From Anolis sagrei (lineage: Eukaryota; Chordata; Lepidosauria; Squamata; Anolidae), in assembly GCF_037176765.1 (NCBI RefSeq), contig NC_090025.1, positions 77,911,545 to 77,975,544 on the forward strand: a stretch of DNA of 64,000 bases. The letters run 5' to 3'. Positions 10,533 to 25,800 of this stretch are shown here, one piece after another; positions within the stretch are counted from its first letter, which is position 1, and every line of letters begins with the position of its first letter. A program made the translations under genes and the position numbers. The notes under the pieces are model-generated. The model searched no databases. It was given only the letters and a program-made list of their open reading frames with translations, and was not told where the DNA came from.

Positions 10533-13500
10533 CTGTTTTGCCCAAAAAGTCATGTTAGTTTTCTCAGATTATATAGTAATTATGCACACAGTACTGACTA
10601 CTATTTTGAAAGTCTCTCAGACAATGGAAAGATGTATGAAAAATCCAAAACGTGCTATTAATTGCTCTAGATAAATTTAAAATTGTTATGCTAAACCCAG
10701 ACCACAATGTTGAGAGTAGCAACACCTCTCTATCTGAGGAATGTCAACTTTAAGCAAGTTTCATGTTACTAATCTTACATATATTAAGAAAAAATCAAAT
10801 TGCATTCAAAATGTACGGGCATGGAAATAGATTCCTCGCCAGAACTAACCCCATTAAAAACAAATACAAATTATACAAACTCTAGAATCAAAATACTGAA
10901 GGAAAAGAAAAGAGATCACAGGGCCTGGGTGGGTGCAAATTGATACTTACACATTTTGCCAAGACATTTTTTCTGTAAGCTTTCACCCTGGAATAGAAAC
11001 ATTATGTGTAAACCAAACTGCATTTTTAAGAGGGTGTGATGCAAAAAGGTTCCACATTGGATCACAAAATCTGAATAAATAGCATGTGAAGTGAGAAGAT
11101 ATCAAAAAGAAAAAACAATAAATGTATATTAAGATCAATAACGAATTACCAGTCTCCCACTAGAGTGGACCTATGGAATCAGTAGCATTTATATAAGTGT
11201 TGACACACTATTCAGTGGATTCTGTGACTAGCAACTGGATTTGGGCCCAAGGTATAAGGCAATTTTTTACTTGGGGGATAGGTATAGAAAACATCTCTTG
11301 GGCGTTTGGCAAGGAAAAGACTGACATACAAATGGGGCTATTCAATATAATCAGACCTTTGACCATAGGATTCCTGCCTGAAGCAGTTAGCCAAAGATGT
11401 CAACTTATTCCTGGATAACTACAATTGCTACTTTGTATCTGCTGAGGTTTAGTTCCAGGATCCCTCAGGGATACCAAAATCCCATTCTATAAAATATGGT
11501 AGCAAAATGTTTCCCCTTATATAGAATGGCAAAATCAAGTTTTGATTTTTGGAATATCTATTTTCAAGTCATGGGTAGTTGAATTCATGAATGCAAAATC
11601 TATGGATATGGAGGGCTGACTGCCTTGCAAACAGAATTATTACCTTCTGCGATCTATTTTCTAGTTTATTTTAAACACACAGATAAGTTGCTGGGGATCT
11701 ACAAAATTTTGAACCTGTTATGAAATAATGTGTTCAAGTTCATTCCAACACCACTTTAACTGCAAAGAAATGCTAAAGAGCAATATGATTGTTCTTTATT
11801 TCAAACTATAATGTCTTCAAGTCAGAAAGGGAATTGTTTTTTGACAGCCTGAACTGTACTGTCTTTAAGACTGCCTTTCAAGTTTGGTTTAAAGCGATTC
11901 AGAATGTTAACACTGCACTTGCTAACTAGACATGTTTCTATATCCACTGCTTAATACTTAGGCTAAATTTAAGATGCTGCTTCCTGGGCCTGAGGGATTT
12001 TCATTAACCTCTGCAGTGTAAACTTCTCAATATATTGAGACTAGTTTGGAGCAAGGACATATTAAACAATGTTGTAAAGCCATCCCAAACATATCCCAGC
12101 ACCACAGAACTTGCATAGTCAGAAAAGCTTTCATTTCAAAAGGAGGAAAGCCTGTAAGATATTATCATGAGGGTAGGGGACCACATAGAGCGTATGTCCC
12201 TCATGTTGTTCGCAGTGGACTACAGTCACTTCAATAGTGAAATTTAATCTCTGAAATTCTCTGGAAGTGCACAGAAGAAAGGAACAAACATGTTCAATGA
12301 AACCACTATGTCAATGCAAAATTGTTTTTGTTCTGTTTAGCTGTATCCTTTTAAAATGTCTGGGCTTTTATTTCAGTGTTGGGTGAGCGGGAAAAAAAAA
12401 TACAACAATTTATAGAGGAGAAAGACAAAGCTACTAAATTTGTGTCCAGTGGTACCTTCAAGCACAGGCCTATGTGTACAACAAAGGCTAATTCAACTCT
12501 CTTTTAACAGAGTCAAGACCGGTAAACTCACGTTTCTCTTGCAATTATTTTGCTTCCAATCGCTGCCTGAATAGCTATTTCAAACAGTTGTCTTGGGATA
12601 ACATCTTTTAAACGTTCACACATAGATTTAGCAACTGGGTATGCTTTGTCTCTGAAAAAGAGAAAATAGTTCAGCTTCATATAAAGCCTACATTCTGAAC
12701 AGCCTGTTTTAAAATATGCTACTTTTGACAGTTTCACATAATGATGCCTGGATTAATGCAGTGAACTCACTGAGAGAAAGAATTCTAACTGTACTGAAGA
12801 ATGGCCTGCAAACTATAATTAAGATCCCAAAGAACAGTTTTTAGAATACAACCCAGAGCTGAAAATAATTTCAACAGTAAACCTGGTTACTTTCTGTAGT
12901 TTACCATTTCATTTCTATCAATTCCTGATTTGAACTTCCAAGTGTTTAACGTATTGTTCATTATGTTTTAATTTTTAAAGTCTGATGAATTGTGTCAAAT
13001 CAGCAGATAGTTATATGAAGGGTTTCATCTTATTAGTCTTTATAGTTTGTCCTGATAATTTGCTATAATAGCCATATTTAACACTGTTGACAGATCTTCA
13101 GTTTGTTGTTGTTTATTTGTTCAATCGCTTCCGACTTTGTGACCTCATGGACCATCCCACACCAAACCTCCCTGTCAGCCGTGGCCACCCCCAGCTCCTT
13201 CAAGGTCAAGCCGGACACTTCAAGGATGCCATCGATCCATCCTGCCCTTGGTCGGCCCCTCTTCCTTTTCCCTTCCATTTTCCCCAACATTATTGTCTTC
13301 TCTGAGGTTTCCGGTCTTCTCATTATGTAGCCAAAGTACTTCATCTTTGCCTCTACTATCCTTCCCTCCAATGAGCAGTTAGGCATTATTTTCTGGAGTA
13401 TGGATTGGTTTGATCTTCTCGCGGTCCAAAGCACTCTCAGAATTTTCCTCCCAACACCACAGTTCAAAAGCATCTATCTTCCTTTGCTCAGCCTTCCAGC

Positions 13501-16500
13501 TCTCGCATCCATAGGGAATACCACTGCTTTAACTATGTGGATTTTCGTTGCCAGTGTGATGTCTTTACTCTTCACTATTGTTATGAGATTGGTCATTGCC
13601 CTCCTCCCAAGAATTACTTAGCTAAAAATAAAGACGCATCTGCTCAATTCTTCATGCTCTTAGAATAGAGAATGAATCAGGATATAGGTGAGATCCTGTT
13701 TTAATTGTTTTGACCCTTTCAAAAAATATGCTGTTTTTTTCCCAAAATAAATCTATGGCCAAGATTCTAGCTCTGTTATTTACTGAAGTATAAGTAATTA
13801 GCATGCCCTGGCCCAATCCACGCCCCATTCCTGACTTACCAGGCATGCGGAGTCCTGTCAATAGGATTACAGCAGGGTGATTCCATCCTCCTCCCAACAC
13901 AGATCTCCGATGCAACAATCAGAAGTAGGATGCTTGCTGCAATCCATAACTATATCAGAAATCAATGGTGGGAAAAGGGTGGGAACATCAATATGCTGTG
14001 TCCAGATCTGAGAGAAAGATGGGATATAAATATAGAGGGGTAGATGGGCCCTGTTGCTTGCAGCAGCTGCTACCCACTGAACCAAGACTGGGACAAATTT
14101 ATGATTCCTACATATTCTCTACCCTACTGGATATATAGCTGTGGTTCCCAACCTTTTTTTTTTTTTTTTTTACCAGGGACCACTCTCCAGCATTAGTAAC
14201 AAAAGGGTTACGACAACTTTAGATTCGGTTTGGTTATTTGGGGTGCTGACTCAGAAAATTGCACTGGATAGACCACATCAGCTTTAGTTTCTGATACAGA
14301 ACGTATGCCTTCCAGTAGCTGCCATCTGCTCGCCCACAGAAAACCATATTTAATAAGCCTCGGCACTATAAGAGGGTTTTTGCAAGGTAAATCACTCTCG
14401 TTGCAACGGTGTAGTAACGGTGTTAGTTCTTGCGGACCACTGGTAGTCCATGGGAACCACTGATATATAGGGATTGTGTACAAGAACCAGTTACAAATGT
14501 GTAACTTTGGGTTACGGAATCATAAGTGTGTTTCGTGAAGTTCAATCTCTTTTTTTTAACACTTCCATGTGTTTTTCTGACAGAATCTATTAGCTACTTA
14601 CTTGCAATAGGAATTAATTTTTAAATCTACTCACTTGTGTACAATGGTCCCCAGTTCTTCTACAGGATTCCCATTTAAAAGAATGTCCATTTTGACAAGA
14701 TCTGCAGTCTGGTATCCTGCGTCTTCGTAATCAAAACTGAAAGAGGATGGGAAAACACAATTCAAGATGACTTCCTGCTTGCTTACAAAAAAGCATAATG
14801 TCAATATAAATTTAGGATATTATTTTCCTGAAAGAGCACAGGTCTTTTGTACTTCATTAAATTGTTCCATTTCCAAATGCTGATGAATATATTCACAATG
14901 AGAATGTTCTTATCCTCCCATTTAAGGCATAGCCCAAGATAATAACAGCATTATTTCAATCACATATTAAAAGACACAAATTCAAGCTTTCAATGTTCCT
15001 ACATTTCCTGTGTGTCAAGACTTTTTTTTATTTTGGAGGGGTCATACCTGTTTTTTAAAGTATTCCTCCAGCTTAAAACTAAGGGAAGGAAATTACTACC
15101 TAAGACTGCGAGGCCATAGCAATAGAAGACAGGATATACACAAAGATATGTTAGCACCCTCTGCCAGGAATCAGGTAGCTAAACTTCCCCATATCATCAG
15201 TACTAATAGGCTCTAACAGATTCTTTATTGAAGAGAGCCATGTTCAATTACTGTGTGTACATATACTGGAATTCTCCTAAACCAGTAATTTGAACATGTT
15301 TATATGAGTTTATTTTATATCTGTAAAGGAAGTAATATTGTTGTAGTTCAGCGTGCTGACAGAGTTGCTACTCCTAGTAGCAGAGGGGAAAGGTCTCCTC
15401 GGGAGTCAGGGAGAGCGGCAGCATCAGCACATTCGAGAAATCCTCATGGCTCCAAGTGATTCCGATACGTTTCCTGGCTTCTCAGATTACGACATGGAGA
15501 GTGGGGAAGGGAGTAGAGGAGTAAAGAGAACTGCTCGTGAGCCAGAGTCAGAGGGGGAATTGCAAAGGAAGTGTATTTGGGAAATACTTTGTGCACCAAC
15601 CGATGAAGAAGACTTTTTGGGTTTTGAACAGAGTTCTGGGGCTGAGAGTAGCATGGAGGGGGATGAGTTGGATTGGACCCGTGTGCAAAACATAAGGGAC
15701 ATCTGCCACCAGCCCACCTCTAGTGAGGAATTTGAGCAGTTCACTGGGGACTGGCAGCCAGGAGATTCTTGGCAGGATCTAAACACCAATGATAATTGGC
15801 AGAGGTGGAGGGATGGGCACTCAGCTGCGGCTTTGGGAGCAGGTGATAGTGATGACGAGAGGGTGGGGAGCTCATCAAGCTCTGATGATGATTTGTGAGA
15901 TATAAGGGGGTTCTGTTGGCACATTTAATTGCAGGAAGCAAAGTGTCTTATGGGACGTATTCTTTGTACTGCCAACTCTCATCCTTGGGTCCTGGGCTTC
16001 AGCCTCGTGTGATCCTGAACCTCTGTTTCTCCAGCGTTTCCAGCGTTTCAGCTTCACTCTATTTTGGATTGACCACGGACCAGTTTGACTTCGCTTTCAG
16101 GATTTATGGACTTTGTTTATTAATATCTTAGTGACTCTTAACTACTTTTTGTTATGAAAATACGTTTTTCAAGACTGTGTTTGTGCTCTGTTTTGATTTT
16201 CAAGCGAATTGCTGCATTTTTAGTTTAATCTGGATTAAGAGTCTACACTATAATCCAGATTATACTTCAGTTTGCCCTATTGAATCATTTTTGGTGCCAA
16301 ATTACTCATTGGACCTTCTGCACTGCTGTTAAGTGCGTTTTTGGTTCTTTTGCTTTCAATAAAGCTGTGTTTGAACCTTTATTTTGTGTCTGGCATTGTT
16401 TGCAAGCATCTGGGTCTTGACAAATATGGCTGTAGCCAAGTTAGGTGGCTTTGTAGATATTTAGGGAAACTCAAATATTAGACTTGATATAATTATGCCT

Positions 16501-19074
16501 TCTATGCTGTTCATCACTACAAGAGAATCTAGACCCCAACTATTTACTTATTATTTACCATATTTGTATACTGCCTTTCTCAGGCCAAAGGCAGCTATTT
16601 ACAGCAGTGAGACTACTGCTTCAAAATCTTTAAAGTCAATAAGAATTGAGTGCTAGGTTCCCAGTTATGATTCTGAAAATCCAACAAACAAAATGTTCAG
16701 CATTGATACAAAAGTTGCATTACCTGGCATATCCAGAAGATAGGGATTTCAGAGCATCATAGAAATCTACTACGATTTCATTCAGTGGAAAGAGATACTT
16801 CATCATGACTCTGTGGTCATCAATGTAAAGTAGGTCCTTCTGAACAGCCCTTCGAGTCTGACAAGAAACACAGTCAACTGAATTTTACACTGATAAGACA
16901 CCTCTACCAGATATTACATTTTAATATAGGCTGATTGCATTTGTAAACACATTGTTAAGACTATATAATGTAGTTATACATGCTCAAAGACTTCAAAACC
17001 TAGTCAGGTCATGTTGCCCAGGCCTCAGTCTTTGACAAAAATCTAGGTTTTCCTTCAGTACCAAAATGAGGCCAGCATTAGTACCAACCAGACCTTGAAG
17101 GATAAGGAAGTTTACAACCATGACACTATGGAAGAATGGGCCCTACCTTGGGTCTCCACATTGGCTATTGTTTCCACTGGTGAAACACAAAAAGGGGATT
17201 CTCTTTAGGAAATCTCTGAGCAGGTATATCTAACATGCAAATCAAGGTCCCAATCCAGTTAAAGCTTTAAAGCTTCAATTGTAAGACACCATTGATTGTA
17301 AAACACTCAGTATCAACAACAACAAAATTACATAAGATACACCTGTGACTCTAAGACACTCCCTATTTATCGACATGTTGATATAGGAAAAGGCTGTGTT
17401 AGAACTGAAGAAATACAGTACCATCGTCAACACTACACATTTGAATAGGAACCAGATGCACCAGTTAATGCACTATGCAGATGCAGGTTCTTAAGAAGCT
17501 ATCATAGCTTCTGTGAGGTGTTCTTGTCAATAATAATTACCATATATACTGTATTAGCTGCAGCATCCATATTGTGTTCTAGCATAGCCCTATACAGGAC
17601 ACACTGCAGTAGTCTAAATAGGAAGTTGTTAGTGTACAAACTACTGTGGACAGTAAATTCCACCCACCCCCAACCCCAGATTTCCAAGATTTGCCCACAT
17701 TCCTCTATGCACATTTCTCTATGCTTTTAAGGCAGGGTTAATGCACATTCCTCTATGCTTTTAAGGCAGGGTTAGAAACATGGTCTTTTCCAAAAATCAC
17801 CACTTCCCTGAATTAAGCACTAAAAAGGAAGAGCAAAGCCAGGTAAATTCAGCCACTGCTTTGAGAATTGGCTAACTCCTGTAGTTTGCACTCAGCCTGT
17901 TCCTAAATTGCCAGATGAGTGGACCTTACTGTGTTGGCTCCAAACACTGATTAAAGATAACATAATTCCAAACTCAAAACTCTGCTTGGTAGTTAAGGAA
18001 GTAGTAATCCCTTAACTACCAGTAGGCATCCTTTCTAGTTTCATATCTCTTTCAAAGGGAGGTTGGATTTTAAGAACAGCTTAGGCTGAAGTAATCTAAG
18101 GACCACACCTATAGGCTCATGCCTGACATATTACCTTGCCCGGTTTTAGGATATACACTTGGCCTGCTTGAGTAATAATGAGACACAAGATATACATGCA
18201 AACTGTGTGCCCTAAAATGCACCCAAGAGATATCTATAATATGCAGAGTTTATCCAAAGACCAAATACAATCTGTTTCCTAAGAAGCTGGAAATCACCAG
18301 AATACTTTATCACCATCAAACTTGCCTAATTTGCTCATCCAATAAACCTACCTGGCACAAAGATATTATTTTCCCAATATATTCATCAGGTGTTATAACA
18401 GTGCCCAAAACGGTAGGCTCCAAATATTCTACCACTGTTGATTTATCAGGAAATTCAGCAGGATTTATGATGGTGATCTCCTTTGTCCCATGTTGCTACA
18501 AAAATGGAAAACAACACCAAATTGTAATTTTGTGCTTAATCTCCTTGCTCCAAATTCTGATCGAAAGTGAATTGCTAAGCAATGGTGTTTCTCAAGAAAC
18601 ACAAGACTTTAATAAAGAAATGTATGTTAACATTGCCTACAGACTCTTGCCAAATGATTAACTATTTGAATTATAATTAATCCAATGAGTCCATGTTGAA
18701 GGGCTGCAGTGACGCAATGGGTTAAACCCTTGTGCTGAACTGCTGACGGGGTAAGCTCCTGCTGTTAGTCACAGCTCCTGCTAACCTAGCAGTTCAAAAA
18801 CATACAAATGTGAGTAGATCAATAGGTACTGCTTCGGCAGGAAAAGGTAAAAAGACGCTCCAAGCAGTAATCCTGGCCACATGACCAGGAGGTGACTACA
18901 GACACAGGCTTCTCAGCTTGGAAATGGAGAAAGCACCTCATAACACTGCCTCCAGAGCTGGAAATGAAAGGAGAAGCCTTTGTAACAAGGCATTGAATGT
19001 TTGCCTGTATTTGTTTATATACTGTAATCTGCTCTGAGTCCCCTTGGGTAGAAGGGTGGAATATAAATACAGTG

Positions 19075-19106
<32 letters not shown>

Positions 19107-19851
19107 TAATAATAATAATAATAATAATATTTTTTAAAAAATCTTCATTACCTTTATCAATTTTGCTGAAGAAAGAACTGCCTTATAGGGAACTGTGGGA
19201 GAGGTTAAAATCACAGATGCATTATATTCTTGCTCCAAACGCTGATTAAAAACTTCCATATGCAAAAGACCAAGGAAACCCAATCTGTAAATACATGAGA
19301 AGGCGGTCATGTTGACTTATACTGAAGGATGTAACAACTAGGAATCCTTTCTCCTTACCCCACAAAAGGAAGTTAAAGTCTGAAGTGCTAATTTGAATTA
19401 AGCAAAACTCACCTCCACCCAGCTCCCAAGGCAAGGCTACTATCACGATGAACAGTAACACTAGAGTCATTAAGTGTCAATTTTTCCACAGCACTTTTCA
19501 GGTTGTTATATTCTGACTGATCTACTGGGTACATTCCTGCCAACAAAGACAGAACTTTGATTGAAAAAGGAGGTTGACCACTAGTCTTTTTATTCAGTAC
19601 ATTCTTTACAACCATTTAAAAGCTTCTCTGCAGACAGCTGATTTTTTTTCAGTTGCTCCCTAGCAATAATATACCCAGCTTTTAGTTAGGAACCCCACTC
19701 CCAAATCTGTTAATCCACAAACAAATTTTGAGGAAGTGTGGAAGGAGCGCAAGTGATCCCTATTCCACTTACAGAAGCAGTTCCATCAACTGAAGGAATT
19801 GATTCCATTCTAGGGTTTTAAGCCCCATTTTATATACAAAAGTTCTAAACA

Positions 19852-19888
<37 letters not shown>

Positions 19889-22800
19889 TATCCCGCTTTC
19901 CCCCCTAAACGTGGCTCACAACGTTTTAAAACAATATGTCAACCATATATATAACAATAAAACCAAATATACAATAAAACAGAAATAAACATTTTAAAAT
20001 CATTTAACACAGTGGTTCTCAAACTGTGGGTCCCCATATGTTTTGGCCTTCAACTCCCAGAAATCTTAACAGCAGGTAAACTGGTAACAGTGGTTCTTAA
20101 CCTGTGGGTCCCCAGATGTTTTGGCCTTCAACTCCCAGCTGGTAAACTGGCTGAGATTTCTGGGAGTTGTAGGCCGAAACACCTGGGGACCCACAGGCTG
20201 AGAACCACTGATTTAACAGAATATATAAGCCTAAATTCAATGTTAAACACATTTTCAACACGAGTAGATTCACTGAATCAGTAACATCTATGCGAGTCCT
20301 CTAGGAATCTCTAGATTCCCGAACTCTGTGGTCAACTTCATGAAGAAAAGTTGTGCTGGAGGACCTTGAGTTTCACAGAGAACATATTAATCAAATCCAT
20401 AAAGAACCACATCTACAAAAGTTGAACCAGCAAATGTAGAATACAAACTATACTGAACAATGAATAGCCATATATCATATTGTATCTGTGGTGTATTCCT
20501 ATCCATGCCATCATAGTAACATGAGAAATATTGATGTTTTTGGTAACAAGACAAGAAGCATTAATGCCCAAGTAGCACCCATGCCTGAGTAGCAAGTATT
20601 CAATAAGAGGCATAGGCAATTTTCCTATACTAGTACATATTAAACTGCTCTCCAACTTTTGAATATATACACCTCACCTGCAAATACCATCGGTTTTGCT
20701 GATTTAAACCCAGGAAACGGATCCACTGGTTGGTTATGTAAATAAATCGTATCTCCTATTTGGGCTTCTGTAATCTCTTTCATCCCAGCAATCAGATAGC
20801 CAACCTGGCCAGCATATCTAAATAAAATTGCCACCATTTGTAAGTATATATTGCAATAAATAATTCAAGCCACTTTCATTTTACAGATAAGATATTTTTG
20901 AATTTAATCACAATTAAAGTTGTATTAATTTCCCCTCACACACATTGCCCTCAGTTATTTAATTCAAGATCCTGCATCAGACACATAGTCACTATGGCAC
21001 CTTCTACACTGTCCTATAAAATCCAGTTTCTCTGCTTAGACCAGGATTATATGGCTGTGTAGACTCATATAATCCAGTTCAAAACAGATAATGTGGATTA
21101 TCTGCTTTGATAATCTGGATTATATGGCACTGTAGAAGTGGCCCACATTATCTGTCTCCCAATCCAAAGACAAAAACACATCTTACAATCCAGGCAGCTT
21201 CACGGAAGGACAAAGTTCTGTCGCACTGGTGAGAATGGCATCAAAAAATGACACCTCCAGCCCTATCACACCTGTAAGCAACGCAGTAAAGACAAGATGG
21301 AACAGGACGATGCAGGGATTCCTGTTTCTGTTAATCACTCTGCCACCTATTAGTAGGAAGGGGATTAATATATCATCCTTCAGCAACCTGCTCATCGGTA
21401 CCAAAAAAATCCACCCCTCAATGAAGCTGCCTGGATTGTATGGTGCATTTTGAGGGCATTTACAATTAAGTGCATAGTGCAATGATTATAAACAATCCCA
21501 ACTGGCAACCATCACCCAGAGGACCTTTTTATTGGCCACCCCAAGACTGCGGAACAACCTGCCAGAAATGCTCTCGACAACTAAAAAAACTTGAAATTTA
21601 AAAACCATCAAAAGACCTGTCTCTTCCAGCAGGCCTAGCCATCCAGTTTTAATCATTAATTTTAAATTTGTGTCTTCTGTTTAACCTTTGCTCTGTGTAT
21701 TTTAATATGCATTTTGTAGAAATATGTTTTAATATGTGTATTTTGTAGAATGTTTTTAGGTGATTGTGTGTTTTTAGCAATGTTGTAACCTACTTCGACC
21801 CACAAGGAGAGGTGGGTAAGAAATAAAATTATTATTAGAGTGTTGTGTGGTTTCCGGGTTGTATAGCCATGTTCTCGCAGTGCTTTCTCCTGACCTTTCA
21901 CCTGCATCTATGACTGGCATCTTTAGAGGATCCTCTGAAGATGCCAGACATAGATGCAGGTGAAACGTTAGGAGAAAATGCTGCTAGAACACGGCCATGC
22001 AGCCCGGAAACAACACAACATCCTAGAGATTTTGGCTATGAAAGCCTTCGACAATACAAAAGAATACTATGTCACAATCCTAGTTTATGACACTGTAACT
22101 GCCCATCAGGATGTCAATCTTAACTTTTTAAAATCAACAAAAAGACTACTTCTTGAAATCTTCCAATTTTAAGCCTAGAATGGAGAAGTACCAAGACTAA
22201 CTTAGATCCACTTGGTAGGTTTTAGCAAAATAAAAATAAATCAACAAAACAAAACAAAAAAGAAGCCCTACTTTATACTTGGTCTGTGTGGCTGGATATG
22301 AAATGAAAACACAGCTGCCAAATATTATTGCATTTGTGCTGCTACTAACAGGCCAAGACAGGAATAAGGAATCAGCATATCCCTAAAGGCTACAAATAAT
22401 ATATTCACAGAGCTTCCCTGCCCCTGCATAATACTTACAACTTAGGTGTTGGCTGCTCATTGGGCGTCAGAATTCCTATTTCATTCACTTCATAAATCTT
22501 TTTTGTGTGAGCTGATGTTATCCTTTGGCCTTTGCGAATTTCACCACCATAAAGTGCGATGTTAGCGATCACACCTCTGTACTGATCAAAGGTGGAGTCA
22601 AACACCAAAGCCTTCAATGGATCATCAACGCTAACCGGGGGACTATTATAAAACACACAGCAAAATATTAAGTTTGCTTTATAAAATATATAAACGTTAC
22701 TATTCAATGCCACATGTATATTCTCTAAAATGTTCAAATTACCAATAGGAAAGAAAACAATAACAGCTATATTGTTACTGTATAGTAAAAGATAAGGGTT

Positions 22801-25800
22801 TCCCCTTGACATTAAGTCTGGTCAAATCCGACTCTGGGGAGTTGATGCTCATCTCCATTTCTAAGCCAAAGAGCCGGCATTGTCCGTAGACACCTCCAAG
22901 GTCATGTGGCTGGCATGACTGCATGGAGCACCATTACCTTCCCGCCAAAGCAGTACCTATTGATCTAATCGCAAACTGCTAGGTTGGCAGAAGCTGGGGT
23001 TAACAGTTGAAGCTCACCCCATCCCGCACATGCGAAGCAGTGACCTTCCGGTCAGCAAGTTCTGCAGCTTAGTGGTTTAACCCGCTGTGCCACCGCAGCC
23101 CCTTGTATTGGTACTGTATACTGTATAAAATGTAATATTCTTTTTTTTTTTACAGAGAACATTAAAATGTTTGTCTTCGTGCTTACGTTTTTTCTCATCA
23201 TAAAATAATTAATAGTACAATCTACTAAAATAAGAAGTTACTAAGTTACAGTTATTATGAAAGGGCTTTCAATTAAAATGTAGAAAGTTAGGCAAAATTG
23301 CAAGCCTGAGCTTTCAATAGTAGGAAAGATACTAGAAAAGAAAACTTACGGAGGAATCCTTTCAATCACTTCCTGAAGTATCCTTTCAACATTTGTTCCC
23401 AGTTTAGCAGAAATCTAAAAACAAGTGTTAAAAGTCGGACTTATTTCCATAGAATCCTAAGTGCACTGTAACTAGCAAACTGTCAAGTGCCATATTTATG
23501 TTATAAATCACTTAGGATGCCTAGCAATATTTGAAAAAAAAATGGCTTCATTACAAAGAGTAAACCAGTACATCTATTCAACAACTAATTTCTCAGAACT
23601 ATTCAGAAATATGGGTAACACAACAGAAAAGGACAGTCCTTCAGTAGAAAAACAGCTGACATAAAACATTCCTTTTTATGATCAACAGGAAACACTGAGA
23701 CAATTGAGATAAATATTCACATCATCCAAGCACTCTCTGACAACCCAGATTATTTATTTATGAAAAGTAGTTATTCTGTCCATATGGATTCCCAAGGTGA
23801 AGTAACAAGAAAACAGATAAAACATTCCATTTAAAACAGTGGCTGCAGCGTAGTGATTGAAACAAACTATAATGCAAGATTTCTCTGAACTGATTAGCTG
23901 AATGGATTGTCAGAGATAATTAGATAGAGAATAAAGTTTAATTCAAAGTAGTAGTTGCCACATGGAATACTTTTGTGGCCCCAGACACAGAGCCCTTCCA
24001 CACAGCTATATATCCCAGAATATAGGAACCATAATGGTTCAATGGGATAAACCCTTGTGCTGGCAGAACTGCTGACCTGAAGGTTGGGTTGCTGACCTGA
24101 TGGTTGCCAGTTCGAATCTGCAAGATGGGGTAAGCTCCCATCTGTCAGCTCTAGCTTGCGGGGATATGAGAGAAGCCTCCCAGCTAACACATTCAGGCAT
24201 CCCCTTTCACACCAGAAGTGACTTGCAGTATGTTCTCAAGTCGCTTCAGACACGATAAAAACCCAGAATATCAAGACAGAAAATCCACAATATCTGCTTT
24301 GAACTGGGGGCCCTACCACACAGCTCTATATCCCAGAATATGAAGGCAGGAAATCCCACATTATCTGAATGTACACTCAGATTACCAGATTCAAAGCAGA
24401 TGTTGTCATATTTCCTGCCTTGATATTCTGGGATATGGGGCTGTGTGGAAGAGCCCTGGGTTAACTGAGTCCACAATGCCATATATTCCAGTTCAAAGCA
24501 GAAAATGTGGGATTTTATTCAGCTGTGTGGAAAGGGCCATAGAGTCATGCGGAAGGTGTGGAAAGAAATAAAGGGCAACTCCTTGTTACCTATCCACAGA
24601 CCCATAAGCAGGCAACTCAATTAACCAGACACACAGACACATATAAAGACATCTTACCCTAATACAATCTCTTTTGGGAATATCGAAGACCATTTCAATT
24701 TGATTTTCAACCCTCTCAGGATCTGCATTTTTTAGATCAATCTAAAAAAATATAAAGCAATGATATTATTGTGATAACGTGGACTTTTAGGACAATGCAT
24801 TCAATATAACAGAAATTAAGTAACACACAGCATTTTCAGAAATAAATTGTATTTGTGGCCAAAATGAGAGAATAAAGCCATATTTCCTTACAATATGGTA
24901 AGTCTATATTATGTTTGCATACTATCATGTTTGAGCTACCTGGAAAGTTTCTATGTATTTCTTAAGAATAAAAAATTTCCTAATGACTTCCAGCCAAGGA
25001 GAGTGGATTTATTTACACCTGCTACAGCAAATTGTTTTGTTTACTATTATCATCGTTTACTCATAAATCACCCAACATTACTATATTGTACTTTTAAAAA
25101 AATCTCATTGACGACACATAAATCTAAGTATAAAAACTGAAATCAGAAGAGCCCGATGAAACATCAACATAAATCAAGGATATCATAAAGCTGAGTAGTA
25201 ACATAGCTAGTCATTGAAGAAAATATATAGAAATGATACACGATCAGGACAGAAAGCTACCTTTCTGCACTTGGCCTCTTATTACCAGCACATTACAGTT
25301 ATTGTGAAAAAGTCATGATTCTTTATTTGTAAGCTCTTAAGATTAGATATTAATCCAGGACATGTGGCATTACCTTATTTATGACAGGAATTATTGCGAG
25401 TTGTGCTTCAAAGGCAAGATAAAAATTTGCTACTGTCTGAGCTTGAATACCCTAGAAAAACATCAGTGTTAAATATGTGAGAATTTGTACATGTTCTTCT
25501 TTCCAAAAACATTTTGCACAGAAAAGAAAATCAGCACACCAAGAAAGATTTAAAACATAATATTTGTGAATGTATTATGTAATTGATCATCAATAATCAA
25601 CAAAGCAGGATCAACTAGGACCTGAGGTGGCACAATGGGCTAAACCAGGGGTCCTCAAACTTTTTAAACCAGGGGCCAGTTCACTGTCCCTCAGACTGTT
25701 GGAGGGCCAGACTATAGTTTTTTTTAAAAAAAAATCAATAAAAAAATTCCTATGCACATTGCACATATCTTATTTTGCTGTGTGGAAGGGCCCTTAGAGG

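Noticed and set aside
15487-15924. 145-codon minus-strand frame opposite the LTR frame
   Set aside because: Shadow of the plus-strand frame; no motif, and the plus frame has the better start context and internal repeats.
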